Shown piece by piece: positions 1 to 11,716 of a stretch of DNA of 54,488 nt (the first letter of the stretch is position 1; the number at the start of each line of letters is the position of its first letter). Source of the DNA: Plakobranchus ocellatus (lineage: Eukaryota > Mollusca > Gastropoda > Plakobranchidae); contig BLXT01001622.1 of assembly GCA_019648995.1 (NCBI GenBank), positions 166,465-220,952 of the forward strand, written 5' to 3'. The notes beneath the pieces were generated by a model. It ran no database searches and was not told where the DNA came from. It worked only from the letters and a program-made list of their open reading frames with translations. A program made the translations under genes and the position numbers.

Positions 1-2290
1 CCCCCCCCCCCCCCCCCCAAATCCTTTGTTTTTTAGATAGGCCTAATACAAAAGCCGCTTCCATACGTCTGGCCATGATGACAAATACAAAGCCAAGTGA
101 GGCCAATATTCAGTTTGTAACCGAGTATTTTACAGAGAAGTGAGATAGCCAATACTAGCTAGGCCTATACCTTCTTATAGGACCCGTAACAAATTGTCAT
201 ACTGATGAAACCGCAACGCTTGCTTAACTAATATAATGCAACGCCAGAATCTCTTTGTGTGTTTTGATGAAAATAGCGAGCTTCTACTAAGTCCCACGTT
301 AAACAAAACAATGCCAAGTACTAAAGTACAACAGTAAGGATGTTGGCAAAAATGATGTGAAGAGAAATTCCTTCTTTTTGTATCACTGCAGTCAGTTTGT
401 ACTTTATTTTAGCCAAAGATGCGAATCAACGGCAAAAGACTGCAAAAGGAAAAAACCAAAAAAAACTTGATGTTGCTGTTTCCATTACCAACACCAACAC
501 CACCATCATATTCATCTGCATTATTATCGTTATCACTGCAGGATTATTATTGCTATAACTGCGATTATCATATTCATTACTGCATTTAAGAAACGATTGA
601 TTTCTACCATGAATATATTGCAAGCGTGAAGATAAATCATGTAATAAATTTTGCTTAGTCGTGCATTGCAAAATTAACAACATTGTTTGGCGAAATGTGA
701 AATATTAGATCTATGGGTAGATGCCTTGCCTATACAAATAAAATAAAATGTGCTTTAACAACATAGATACTTAAATTATACTCACAATATAGCAATGGTG
801 ATCTAGCAATCTGACACAGTTGTACGCAGTAGGTCTGGCTTTGCAACTTTTTTGGGCAGAGTTTCGATCTTGTACAGTATTTGGACGGGAGACAGGAATC
901 TTTCCAGCGCGCAGTAAGGCTCCCAAATGCCAGATTACAACAAGTCGGATTTTGCCAGGCTTATATTAAGTTTTGTATATTCATCAATAGAACATGAGTC
1001 CTGAAGATAGCAATCTCTCTAACTGAACAAGACATTGGTTTCAACAATAAGAAGAAAAATTCTACTGCTACACATAAGGCGTCAATGACACTTGTCAGTT
1101 GATCAGATAGATCATTCACCCACGCTAAAAATTCTGCAAACAATTTTTTTTCACAAGGTACATCTTTTCATAGAAAACATCGCAATTCGAGCGTAGTGAG
1201 ACCCGTCCGAGTTACCATTACATACAACAGGAGTAGACAATATTGTATATTTCCGGAAGAGGAGAATGCCTCGAGCACTGAGACTTCACAGCAGGGTCGC
1301 CAAGCGAGCGCACCTTTTAGTACGCCACTCAATACCATCCAATACAGGATCGTTAAGCAGGCGCATTTAGTCACATAGTGGTCTATACCCAATACCAGTC
1401 AATAACTACGATAAATTAACGTTGTGAAGAAACAAGCCATGACATCGCAAATTGCACTTATCCATTACAAGATTGACCTGCCGTTCCCAGTCTATACATA
1501 TATAAACATTAGAAATAGAATTGATCATATTATCAGGGCCATCACATTTAACGGGGAGACGAGGATGCAGGCGAATAGCGCTGTTACATTAGCCAAGACA
1601 ATTTTTAACTCTCACAAACCAGGGAACTTCGAGGGGTGGGGTTGTCAATAGAGGGGTGGGATAAGAGGAAAGTTTTACTTATCGCCTCATGCGACGAAGA
1701 GAGAACATAGCAAACGTAAAAACAAATAAAGTGAATAATAAATAAAAATGATAACAATCATCAGCCAACATAACTTGCTTACAGTTTATGATTGCGTGGT
1801 TTGATCTTTTTCCATGTTTTCCTTTTCTAAATGGCCTTAGTAGTAATATGCATGGGCAATAAGAACATCAAATAAAACTCATGCAGGCCTAAACAACGCT
1901 TTTGTTTAGCTATCACTAATATGCTTTGAGAAAACAAAGAGTAATCAACTGCTAGTGCTCTGTTAATAGGCCTAATTCCAAGTAGATAAACAGACATACC
2001 ACAGTCTAAACAAACGATGAAAAAAAGAAACACAAACGAAAGTGAAAGTGCCACAGATCTGCTAGACTGCTAACTACTTACAAGAAAAGTGCCAGAAAGA
2101 GCCAGTCTTTCAGTACCTAAAAATTTTCCGAACTGCCAGAGTGCCAGAATAAAATTTTGACAGCCATGCGGTTCTCTATTGTGCCAGATTTGAGGATTCT
2201 GGCACCGCAGTGCTAGGTCTGGCAACCCTGCTCTTGTAGGTCAGAGAAACTCAATTTCTTAAAACCAAAAAGTTGTGGGAGTGATGCACT
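1..2290. other. No gene seen; AT-rich, possible transposon edges
   Basis: The window opens with an 18-base C run. Only short frames occur here. GTCTGG(C)-type motifs recur: gtctggctttgcaac at about 831 and gtctggcaaccctg at 2217-2230, the latter in reverse reading CAGGGTTGCCAGAC, which looks like a DNA-transposon terminus. The 2080-2230 stretch repeats 'gccag' many times. No complete element could be delimited. Confidence 0.3.
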
Positions 2291-3779
2291 GAACGAAAAA
2301 ATTGGGTCTCTGCTGCGAATTGCAGGTAGAGATAATGTAGAAGCCAGGTTGAGAGTTGAAGAGGCAATCTTGATATGGAATGACATTTGGATCCCAGTCT
2401 GTTACTATCTGCTCTTCGACTGTTGAACGCACATTCAAGTGTTGACCTGTTTGCATCTAGACTTAACCATCAATTCTCTATATTAGTATAATATAGACCG
2501 GATCCAGATGCGTTTGCTGTTGATGCACTTCACTTAAGCTGGTCGGAATTAAACCTCTCCACTTTCCCACCTTTCTACCTTTTGTCCAGGGTGCTTCAGA
2601 AAACCTCGATGGAGTAGGCCATAACTGTATTAGTGGTACCTCTTTGACCTACTCAACCTTTCTTCCGGATTCTATTAAATTTAAAGATGTCAAGTCGAGA
2701 GCCTGTGGTTTTGTTGGGAAAGAGAAACTAATTTACCTCCTCCCAAGCATGCCAGAGGAAACCCATCCCCTTCACAGAAGCTTGTAGAATACAAAATATC
2801 CGGCAGCGATTCAGAGACGGTGGATTTTCACCGGAGGCAACAAATTTTAACTTATGGACTCATGGCGTCTTGGGACAAAATGGCAATACGAACATTACAT
2901 TAAAAATGGACAGCACACGCAGAACAAGTCAGAGTTGACCACATGTCGCCGCATGTAGCCTAGCTCAGGCAGTGAATTTTTTAGCTGACTGTACACGTCA
3001 GGAGCTTCTTTATCAGCTATTTGCCCCACGAGATCAGAGTTTTCATACTTCATTCACCTTGGGAGAACTAAAGGAACATTTCGAAATGTATATGTTGTAA
3101 AGACGTTCATGCAAGTGTTGTTTGAGAATAAACCATCTATGACTCTTAAAGATAGGGTTTCATTTTGGGATACAAATACTGTTTTGTCATTTTTAGAAAT
3201 CTTGTATCCATACAGGAATTTAAATCTTAAAAAGTTCTTGCTTAAAATAACTATGTTATTGGTATTGTTGTCTTGGCAGAGGGCTCAAACCATTCATGCT
3301 TTGGACGTAAATCACATAATTTGACTGAGAGTAACTGTACATTCTACATTTCTGAATTGTTGAAACACTCCAGGAAAGGCGTTCACCAACAGCCTTTATG
3401 TTTCGCAGCTTATTTTATGCTTTGTGTAATTTCTTGTCTTAATGAGTACTAGGACAGAATGAAAAGTGGGAGAGAAGTAAACGGGAAAACAATTTTGTTG
3501 AGAAGTTACAAAAAAAAACTCACAGAGCCATTAGTAGGGACACAGTGTCTTGATGGGATTAGGCATGTATTGGATCTCGCTGGAATAGACTTGACACTGT
3601 TCACAGCGCACAACACTGGGGCAGCCAACATTTCTGCTGCAGCCAGGACAGGGTTGCCCCTAAGATCTATGTTAAACTCTGCAGGCGGGTCTAGCGAGTG
3701 CACTTTTGCTAGGTTTTACAGAAAGGACATACAAATTAATTTTGGGCAAGCCCTTCGCCAGGCTTACATGACGGATTAA
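2291..3779 (+). pseudogene. Decayed DIRS-type retroelement: RNase H tail and tyrosine recombinase
   Basis: Pieces in three frames, in the normal order of DIRS-type elements. NWVSAA / IAGRDNVEA (about 2300) and VDLFASRLNHQF (2441) mark the RNase H region; DPDAFAVDALHLSW follows at about 2500. WRLGTKWQYEHYIK (about 2862) begins the tyrosine recombinase. VFENKPSM-like and FWDTNTVLSFLEIL (from 3109), then ISELLKHSRKGVHQQPL and a final frame at 3459-3779 continue it. DIRS elements integrate with a tyrosine recombinase rather than a DDE integrase. The copy is dead: there are frameshifts near 2330 and 3320, and stops such as TAA after FSILV and TAG at about 3450. The catalytic H-x-x-R reads HNTG (Arg to Gly), and the expected Trp in GWSS reads GGSS, while the final Tyr in FARFY remains. 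Confidence 0.75.
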
Positions 3780-4250
3780 CAGTAGAACTATCGTCATCTT
3801 ATAACGATTTCTTGCCCAGCATGTAAATGTATTATTTTTATTTTTTTATCATATTTTCTTCCTTATGAAAAACTGGAGCGCATATATCCTTCAACAGGAC
3901 ATACATGTCTGAAAATGCCGAGCTGGTTCTGCATTATTATGTCAAGTGTGATATATGAACTTTGAATATATTCTATTTTTTTTTTCGTAATCTTCACACT
4001 TTCATGTTTTTTTTTTTTTTAATCTATATATTCATATTCTATGTCAGCATTGCAAGATCTGCGGTTCGTTCACTGAGAAATGAAATTTAGAGATTCTTCC
4101 ACAGGACTAATATATTCGTCATAAATATTTATATTATCATTAATTCCATGCCATGCTCAAACCATAGTTACTCTAAAATTTTATCTTAAATCAAGGATTG
4201 CCTGTCGGCAATGAGAGGAAATCATGAAAACAATCGAGACTTATTTGTAA
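3780..4250. other. AT-rich spacer, no gene seen
   Basis: T-rich DNA with poly-T runs at 3976-4020. It probably contains the 3' end of the DIRS-like copy, but no terminal repeat was recognised. Confidence 0.4.
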
Positions 4251-4520
4251 ATTGATGGTTGTTTCTGATTTCCTGTAGTTTGTTGACAAGAATGGAGTGG
4301 TAAAGATGCCCTCCCCATATTACCCTCCCTTGTACAAGATCTAAAAAGCGAATATTACTGATGTAACAAAACTTGTAAACATAGTTTTTATTTCTGAGGT
4401 GCAAAAATATAAACTATCGTTTAAGCAATCGAAAGTGTGATTCGACCAGCTCTGTGTGTCTCTCATCTAACCAATCCGTTCTTGTCAACAATGCGAGGAA
4501 ATCAGAAACAACCATCAACT
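4251..4520. mobile_element. MITE-like inverted repeat element, 46 bp arms
   Basis: The arms at 4251-4296 and 4475-4520 are imperfect reverse complements sharing gttgatggttgtttctgatt and gttgacaagaa blocks. The spacer of about 180 bp has no coding potential. A diverged direct copy of part of the arm (caatgagaggaaatcatgaa) lies just outside, at 4208. No clear target-site duplication, so the class is unknown. Confidence 0.55.
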
Positions 4521-5880
4521 TAAAAACAATTTTCGCGCTCGTTTCTATAAATAATTACCAGAAATAGGAGCATCAAAGATTCCTGACTCTGTATCAGTAG
4601 AGGATGTAGACTATTAGGCCTATTATCTTTCATTTGTTGATGAAAGTACATAAACCAAGAAATACAACTAGGATGTAGTATTAGTAGTGATGTATTACTT
4701 AAAAAAAAAATTAAATGCATTAAAAAAAAAATTCCCACATCCTCAGTCTGTGGAAAAAGAGATGGGGGTGGGGGGGTGGAGGGGGTTGGTAGGTGGCCTT
4801 GCTCATCAATAGCATGAGGCTAAGTAAGCTTGTAGAGACCGAAGACTAGATCTACTCCTCTTTGGTAGAGGGGTCGATTGTATAAGGGTTAGGACTAGAT
4901 TCACAAAAATAGTCACTCAATAATGTGTTCGTTTGCGGGAACCGATAGCGAGTGACATAGAGTCGGGCCGAAACCTCTGATTGCTATATTTCCAGGATCG
5001 ACAAATCGACTCTGCCCGACCCTACTTGAAGCCATAGTGACGGTCTGTTAGTAAAGTACATCGAGGTCGTCGGCCTATCTGTAGCCTCAAAGTTGATGGC
5101 GGCGAAAAATATCGAAAGCAAGATAGCAAAAATATGTTAATAGTGAAAACAAAATACCAAGTACAATGATCGGGAGCAATGTAAATACAATTCCTATCAA
5201 ATAATTTTATGTTTTGTTTGTTTGTTAAACTGTAACAACAGGCTCAAGATCAAGCAATAAAATCTAGATCTAGATTAGATCTCAAGATCTAAACTTTTAG
5301 GTCTAGCCTAGATTTAGGGCCTAGAGTCTAAGTTGTGTAGTTATAGATCTAGATTCAGAGTTTTTATCCCTAGAATCTATTACTTTTATTTTATTTTTAA
5401 CAGCTTTGATATAAATTTAGGTCCAGCTGCACAGGTAAAGAGCGTGTCGAGATCAATTAGACCAGGCCTATTGGAAGACTTCCGATATAGATCTAGAATC
5501 TAGATCTATATGCACTTGATTGACTTAGATCCAGATCTATTACACCTAAAGTTTAGATCTAGATCTAGCCATATTTTGCTTCTAATGCCAACATATAGAT
5601 CTAATAGTTTTAGTCCACTGTTGACAATTTTAACAATTTACCAGCAATTGTCAGCAACTAGATCTAGATCTAGATCTAGATCTAGATCTACAAATTATTT
5701 CAACTAAAAACAACAATATTGTTTAAATTTTTTGAAAAAAATTATCACCTCAGATCACCATCTTTGACAGTGGCTGACGAGTTTTTGGTGATCAGGTCTG
5801 TATTAGCATTCCATATAAGTACAAAAAGTATATAAACACTGCACTTCCAGAAACATATAAGTTTAAGGATGCTGAAGATG
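4521..5880. repeat. Intergenic stretch with dense AGATCT/TCTAGA micro-repeats
   Basis: No gene seen. From about 5255 to 5690 the palindromic words agatct and tctaga recur, with a perfect tandem run agatctagatctagatct at about 5660-5690. A G-rich tract (gggggtggggggg) lies at 4763-4790. The same words cluster elsewhere in the window (6470, 6670, 16610-16735, 18640-18705, 25150, 34170, 37730, 47080-47480). Confidence 0.6.
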
Positions 5881-6080
5881 CAACGGTGGTTGAAGGAAAT
5901 GAAATTGAAATATAAAAGAATACAACCGCCAACTGGAACTTATAAATATAAGAACAAATTAAAGACCACAGCGTGTATGTAACAACGTTTCGCCTTTAAG
6001 GATCAGGTAAAGAAACTGGCGTCACAAATAAAATACCATAGATACTCGCTAAGCAAAGAATCATGACATAAAACTTTACT
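5880..6080 (-). mobile_element. Penelope-like element terminal fragment (copy 1)
   Basis: Read on the minus strand, this stretch matches 17385-17600 plus (copy 2) over about 190 bp, including tcatgattctttgcttagcg and the following agtatctatg. It contains CTGAT...CCTTAAAGGCGAAACG, which resembles the hammerhead ribozyme core (CUGAUGA..GAAAC) that Penelope-like elements carry in their terminal repeats. The link to Penelope comes from copy 2, which adjoins a GIY-YIG-type coding fragment. The first SWIM-YqaJ exon starts immediately to the right. Confidence 0.5.
5984..6007 (-). ncRNA. Degenerate hammerhead-ribozyme-like core
   Basis: The minus strand reads CCTGAT CCTTAAAGG CGAAACG. A short stem-loop (CCU-UAA-AGG) sits between a shortened CUGA element and an intact GAAAC, the order of a type I hammerhead. 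Bases of the CUGAUGA box appear deleted, so self-cleavage is not expected. Confidence 0.35.
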
Positions 6081-6107
6081 GTGTCTGTAGCAACACCTTT
6101 AGTTACA

Positions 6108-6296
6108 ATGACATGTCCAAGTGAACCTGTGACAAAAGCAGGCTCTTTTGACAAAATTAAAGCAATGAGAGACCCATATACAATTGCTAGCGAAGAGTTT
6201 GCGAATAATTTTGATGATCTCACAGAGGTAACTTACCTAGATATTTTTTCTTATTTGGTGTTGGAGCACAGCAAATACACTGCAGATGAATTCAAG
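6108..6296 (+). pseudogene. SWIM-YqaJ pseudogene exon A
   Basis: Opens at ATG 6108 and runs 63 codons to the donor gtaag. It contains AMRDPYTIASEEFANNFDDL and TYLDIFSYLVLEHSKYTADEF, a conserved N-terminal pattern (DLxxxTYxDIxxYLxLxxSxYT) of this family. This exon is itself intact. An upstream acceptor (tgtctgtag, AG at 6089) could make it internal. Confidence 0.65.
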
Positions 6297-6870
6297 GTAA
6301 GATCCTTTTTTATATAACTATAATATAAGGCGTAGCTAGTTCTACTTGTTCTTGGTTAGATTTTTAATATATATGGATATATATGTATTTATTTTTGTAT
6401 ATTATAGTCTAGATTTAGGTTTAGAGAGCATCAAATGCTAAAATTCATCTAGGCATAGATCTAGATCTTACCACGTATGATCCTACAAGTTACTATGACT
6501 TTGTTACCTCCATCAGCCACGGATGAAATAAAGAGGTTGTGGGCGAGTAATTTTACATTACAACTTTACCCATAACCTCTTCATTTTGTCAGTAGTTGAT
6601 CTAGACGTTAGTTAGGTAACAGACCCTGTCCTAACTCTCAAGGACCGCACATGTAGTAGGGTATGACTAGATCTAGATCTACACCTAAGCCTATCTCTTC
6701 TGCATTGACCAGATCTAGTTTCTAAGTCAGAAGAAACAGGATCAAGAGCCTTCCACAATTTTCTGTAAGTTTATCTAGATTTATATAGATTGTGGATAAG
6801 GAGAAGCAGGATCTATTTTTTTTGTTCTCCTTGAAGCCTTTTGACTTTACATGGTAAAAAGCTTTTTTTT

Positions 6871-7540
6871 ATGTGACGCGTTCTGTCAAAACGGGGCATA
6901 AGGTAACCTCGGGCTGGTTTGAGATATTTATACCATTGTATAGTTCAGGTCTTAAGCTTTAATTTGACACTAAGTTTAGGTCAATTGGATAATTTTTGGC
7001 TGAGCTATGGGCATTTGAAGATGGTTGGTAGGTGAAAAGCAAAAACTCGTTTTATTGAGAAAACTGAGTTTAAAGTTTTGAATATATCTCCATAGCAAAT
7101 AATAGGTTCTAATTATCCAAGAGCTACAAAATTTGGCAGTCATAATAAGCACATAATGCGTGACACTCACACAAAATTTCACACTATTTCATGCAGTTTT
7201 CTTTATTTTAAAGCACATTATACATTTTATAACTCACCGCAACAATGCAAAATAAAGGAAAAATGCAGTCTCAAGAGATATTGCACAATATTTTATTTTT
7301 GAGTTCATTAATTTTTATCTGTTCAAAAACAGTGCTATATTTAGAAAGAAATGCCGTATTTAGTGTATTTTCAAACGCAAAAACATTGTTTTTTCATAAT
7401 AAACCTTAAGACTAATGTCTTTAGGATCGGAATATGCAATAAAAAATTTTAGCTAAAAAAAAAGTGTATGAACTTTACATCGCAATATCTCAAAATAGGC
7501 CAGGGTACCTTATGCCCCGGTTTGTCAGAACGCGTCACAT
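6871..7540. mobile_element. 670 bp MITE with about 55 bp terminal inverted repeats
   Basis: The left end atgtgacgcgttctgtcaaa and the right end (reverse complement) atgtgacgcgttctgacaaa match. The similarity continues through ggggcataaggta, cc and ttgagatat. The interior is AT-rich and non-coding. It sits in the intron between SWIM-YqaJ exons A and B. The superfamily is not recognised and there is no convincing target duplication. Confidence 0.7.
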
Positions 7541-7599
7541 ATGGTCTACTAACATCCTGCCTGTTCCTGGAACTAAATCTAGGCTGAATTTATAAGGAT

Positions 7600-7755
7600 G
7601 CTAGGAATGTTGGTGGCTCAGGCGTAGTGATCCCGCCCTGAGTGAGATCTGCAGAGACCTTAAGACATGTACTAGAGGGTTTGAACCCTACCACCATCTA
7701 TCCAGCCTGAAAGCTTGAAGTCACCTTTTGTGATCAGGCTATTACAAAACAAAAC
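7600..7755 (+). repeat. tRNA-derived SINE (copy 1)
   Basis: There is an A-box-like tggctcaggcg at 7614 and a B-box ggtttgaaccc at 7678, spaced as in a tRNA-type RNA polymerase III promoter. A tail follows with gcctgaaagc and tgatcaggctatta. The tail matches the minus strand of 27275-27441, which supports a SINE family rather than a chance tRNA-like site. No tRNA cloverleaf was seen. Confidence 0.6.
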
Positions 7756-8370
7756 CTTATTTATCAAAAGTTTAAAGTCCCGTCACATGCAGCACTTGGC
7801 CTCTATTAAAAAATGTTTTACCCTTCATTGCTTAGGTGATTTGTTGTTAAGGTGATACGCCTGTAATTTTCATTGAGAAATAGGAACTAATTTATCATAA
7901 GAGGGTTTTTCTATTATTTGTAGTTTGTAACAAATTATTAATTCTTAAATAAGACTGTTGATAAGCTGGCTTTCTTTTTATTAAAAATTCTACAGTAGGT
8001 AATTTGTTTTCTTCTATAATAACAATAAAACAATGCCACTTTTGTATGGTCGTGTCGCAAATGCTTATAGTACATTATTGTAGAGATAGAGAAAGTGAAA
8101 ATGGAAGAGGAATAGAAATGTAACCTTTATTTATCACAGAGAAGCAAAAGATGAAAGATCCATTTTCTTTCAGTGTTAGATATGTGTTATGATAATCTTC
8201 AATTGTATCTGAATTCGATTGCCTATACCGCTAAGTTAATAGTTTGTATTTTATGAAAATAGTAATAGTAGAATGTGAAGTACATTGATCCATATGAATC
8301 CATATTAAGATCTTGATTTTTTAAAAAATAAAAATATGACTTGATTTTTCTCTTGTTTTTTGTCTCCCAG
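7756..8370. other. Pseudogene intron remainder, no gene seen
   Basis: AT-rich DNA with no coding or repeat structure recognised. Confidence 0.4.
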
Positions 8371-8477
8371 GCATACAAAGGGCTGCAAGCATTCAACCAA
8401 GCAAACAATGGTTGGGTCACTAACGTTGCTATATATGCAAGCCACATTCATCAAGAAATATTCTAACTATGGCAAAA
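8371..8477 (+). pseudogene. SWIM-YqaJ pseudogene exon B
   Basis: The acceptor tttgtctcccag joins exon A in phase 0. It encodes AYKGLQAFNQANNGWVTNVA and then reaches TAA at 8464. In the neighbouring frame ILTMAK precedes a possible donor (gtagac at 8478), so a frameshift probably occurred near 8440. Confidence 0.65.
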
Positions 8478-8569
8478 GTAGACTAACTAAAAGAAAGGGC
8501 AAAGTCTAAAGCTCAAAATTTATGTCAAAATGCAATGGGAACACCAGGGTGTTTTAAGCTCCAAATGTC

Positions 8570-9497
8570 ATTATCATCATCATCAGGTGCCTTGCTTTAC
8601 AGCGTTGGCGATCATGGTCCTCCACTTTTTCCTGTCCTTTGTCGCTTCTATTGCTTCCAACGATTTCCCTGCCTTCAGCCAGTCTGCCAGGCCTTCAATG
8701 AGCTTTTCTCGTTGTTTTCCCCTACTGTGTTTTCCTTCCAACATTCCTGTTGTTACAAGATTCTCCAACTTTTCTCTTCGCATAACATGGCCGAAAAAGG
8801 TTGCTTGACGTTTACGGATTTTGCTTATGAGTAGTCTTGTTGTATGAGCTTCCTCTAAAACTGTGTCATTTGTCTTCTTTGCTGTCCATGAGATTCGCAG
8901 CATTCTTCTAAGGAACCACATTTCCGTTGCTTCAAGCTTCTTCTGAGTCTGTTTTGATATTGTCCAGGCCTCACATCCATGCATCAAGATGGGCTCTATA
9001 TAGCACTCAAGGGCTCTTCTTCTTGTCCGGATGGATATGTTCTTATTTGTCAGAACTGTTTTCATTTTCTGGAAATTTGTCTTTGCTTGAGCTATTCTTG
9101 ATGCAACTTCGCTGTTGTTTCTTCCGTCGCTTGAGATCAAGGATCCTAGGTATTTGAATTGGTCCTTTTGTTTCAGCCTTGTTCCTTTAATATAGATGTT
9201 GCTTATTGGCAATTCTTGTTTTCGACTGACAACCATTACTTCCGTCTTCTTTCTGTTCAATTCCAGCCCTTTCTTTTCGCTTTCTTCTTTAACTATGTCA
9301 AGTAGCTGTTGTAAATCTTTTTCGTTTTCTGCTATTAGAACAGTGTCATCAGCATATCTCAGATTATTGATGTTGCTCCCTCCTATTTTAATTCCAGGGT
9401 GTCCCTCAAGATTGCGCATGATTATTGAGGGACACCCTGGAATTAAAATAGGAGGGAGCAACATCAATAATCTGAGATATGCTGATGACACTGTTCT
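8570..9497 (-). mobile_element. LINE fragment: 3' part of reverse transcriptase with inverted 5' end
   Basis: Minus frame from 9409 down to a stop at 8583. It has NNLRYADDTVLIAE (the YADD catalytic motif), KLGLELNRKKTEVMV-like, FKYLGSLISSDGR, RTRRRALECYIEPILMHGCE (thumb), and a C-terminus WRTMIANAVKQGT. This is the C-terminal RT part of a non-LTR retrotransposon; an RTE- or CR1-like clade is possible. The body frame is open. The 3' end is a short (ATG)n tail (8577-8588). The 5' end is folded back: 9337-9409 and 9425-9497 are perfect 73 bp inverted copies around a 15 bp spacer. Confidence 0.85.
9337..9497. repeat. Perfect 73 bp fold-back at LINE 5' end
   Basis: The arms 9337-9409 and 9425-9497 are identical in reverse complement over all 73 bases; the spacer is gattgcgcatgatta. 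Both arms encode the YADD region in opposite senses. Perfect identity implies a recent event, or an assembly or library artefact. Confidence 0.9.
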
Positions 9498-9834
9498 CAA
9501 TGTGACAATGTCATTATAGCAGAAACTTAAGTACTGTACATGTATGGTAAACCTATTGGATTGTTTTTTATTTTTTTTAAATGGCATTTTATAGTTTTTA
9601 CTTAGAGATTCTAATACTATAATACTAGACCATGTCAGATCTAAAGATTCATCAGTAAAGAAATTGAATGAAAGAAATCAATATCCCATAAAAAGTTTTG
9701 CCTCATAATTTTATTTTAAAACCGTTTGTTTGTTTGCAGTTGCCTGTTGCCACCTTTCTCTAACAATACATGTGTACAATTTTTGTCATTTAAAAAGGTT
9801 TGCACTTCAATTATTTTCTCTTTTCTGCTTTTAG

Positions 9835-9933
9835 GTGGCTCATTCTCAAAAACTGGGAGAGAACCTCTCTTATTGTGGATAATCACTACTGATGATGGAA
9901 AAGTTTTATCTGCACATTGTGATTGCATGGCAG
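9835..9933 (+). pseudogene. SWIM-YqaJ pseudogene exon C, first half of SWIM finger
   Basis: Acceptor ttctgcttttag, donor gtaaat. VAHSQK is in one frame, while REPLLLWIITTDDGKVLSAH and CDCMAG are in another, so there is a one-base frameshift within the aaaaactggg stretch. CDC supplies the first two zinc ligands of SWIM (CxCxnCxH). Confidence 0.7.
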
Positions 9934-10551
9934 GTAAATACAATATAACTTTAAGATTAGAATACGTCTTAAATGGTGAATGCAACAGACTGCAGTTTTG
10001 AAGAAGCTCTTTCAGAGCAAAATTATAGAAAATAATATTATAAGGACAAACATTTACTCATAATGCAAAAAACACACATGGCTCGGTACGTAGTATGATT
10101 CCACAAATACTCATAATGCAACAAACACTCATAGTTGTACATATGCTATGATTTATTCACATTATAGAGCCATTGGTACAGAAAGAAAAAAGGAATATAT
10201 ATTGGTGATTGTTCCTTTCTATTTTAATTTTCTTACAACAACACAGGAGAAAAAAAAGCAATAGTTTAATAACCTAACCCTACATTTCAATTAATGTACC
10301 TTTAATAACAAAAAATTAAGCATTCCATACCTAAACTGAGCTGTTGATAGGCACTTTTCATCGTGTTTTTTTTTTTTTGTTATATAATAAGGTGCATTGA
10401 CCTGGGAATCTTTACAGTGAAATGAAAGCATATATAAAATATTTAGTCAACTAGTAGGCCCAGGTTTTACCTGGGGCATTTGATAACTATATTAGAAGCT
10501 GCATATTGATAAACATCCCATTCTCCATCCATCCCCATTCTACAAGATTAG

Positions 10552-10780
10552 GTGAAACCTGCACACATGTTTCGGCTTTGCTCTTTTTTGTTGAAACATC
10601 AAAGAGACTAAGGGAGAGGGTGACAGTTACAGGGCGAGCAGCATACTGGTTTAAACCCAGTGGGAAGTGGGACATCAAAGGTTCTCCCAGCCCCTGCCCA
10701 TCTGATTGACTTCACATCCACCAAAAGTCAAAGAAAGAGGCAAATGCAGAATGAGAAATCACCAAGACCAAAAACTATGA
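10552..10780 (+). pseudogene. SWIM-YqaJ pseudogene exon D, second half of SWIM finger
   Basis: GETCTHVSALLFFVETSKRL gives the Cys and His ligands that complete SWIM, then AYWFKPSGKWDIK. The homology continues in another frame as VLPAPAHLIDFTSTKSQRKR, so a frameshift lies near 10675. The 5' border is ambiguous: using the AG at 10550 loses the usual Leu-Gly between CDCMAG and ETC. Confidence 0.65.
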
Positions 10781-11019
10781 TTTCACCTCCTACACTGGGA
10801 GCCAACAAAAATTCCTGGCTTCCATTGCAGGTGCAAAAAGTGTTTTACTGTCTGTAATGGAAAACCATCAGGACTCATTTGATGTAGTTAATACTGAGCC
10901 TGATTCTTTTAGGCTTTATGTAATAATTTGTTAAGGTTTAAAAAAAAAGTAAAGCTTGAGAGGAGCTGGTGGATCATTTCTCTAAATTAAAGATTTTGAT
11001 CACTGAATCAGAGGCAAAT

Positions 11020-11538
11020 GCAGTGGAAAGACTGACACAATCCCAGTCAAAATGGTCTCTTTGGAATCGACTCTGACAGGGGAGAGTGACAGCGCTCTCG
11101 ACTGCTTTGGTTTGTCACACTAGGCTATCTGTATCTTTAATTTAAAAAAGAATTGTTTCACCAGCCTGGTTCTCCACTGAAGCCTCAAAATGGGGTACCA
11201 AAATCGAGCAAACAGCTAAATGCTGTTACATTAATTCAACATAGTTAAGTCACTCAAACTTTACAGTCCTGCCTTGTGGCTTGTTCATCAAGCCTGAATA
11301 CTCTTTCATTGCAGCCACACCAGACAGTATTGTCTCTTGTGCTTGCTGTCGAAGGGGATGTTTAGAGATCAAATGCCCTTTTAAAGCAAAAGATATGTTG
11401 TTGTCTATTGCGTGTGAAACTTTACAAGATTTTTGTCTTGATTTTATGGATGGACGGCTAAGATTGAAAAGACGACATACATACTTTTATCAAATTCAAT
11501 GCCAAATAAATGTTTTTATCAAACACAGACTAGTGTGA
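11020..11538 (+). pseudogene. SWIM-YqaJ pseudogene, YqaJ exonuclease domain
   Basis: AVERLTQSQSKWSLWNRL ends in TGA (11074), with QGRVTAL following in frame. WFSTEASKWG (11167) runs to TAG (11242) and then continues in the same frame: LSHSNFTVLPCGLFIKPEYS, ATPDSIVSC, CLEIKCPF, and HTYFYQIQCQI. The PD...ExK nuclease residues (Asp in ATPDS, Glu and Lys in LEIKC) and the following QxQ-type motif survive despite the stops. Confidence 0.75.
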
Positions 11539-11716
11539 TTTTTTTGTTTTTACCAAATAAATTTTGTGAAAGAATTGAGCTTTATCTCAATTTCATTTTG
11601 CTTTTAATTGCTAATTTTCAAAGATTTTTTTATGAAGTCCTTTTGCTTGAAATTGTTGCATGCTATTTTTCTTTAAATTAAATATGGAAGAGAAAAAATT
11701 AACAAGTTCTAGTTCC

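Noticed and set aside
7614..7688. A tRNA gene
   Set aside because: A and B boxes are present but no cloverleaf forms, and the tail matches another dispersed copy, so a SINE is the better reading.
8530..9519. Plus-strand frames over the LINE fragment
   Set aside because: The minus-strand frame carries the RT motifs; the plus frames are shadows, and the 9196-9519 frame only reads through the inverted arm.
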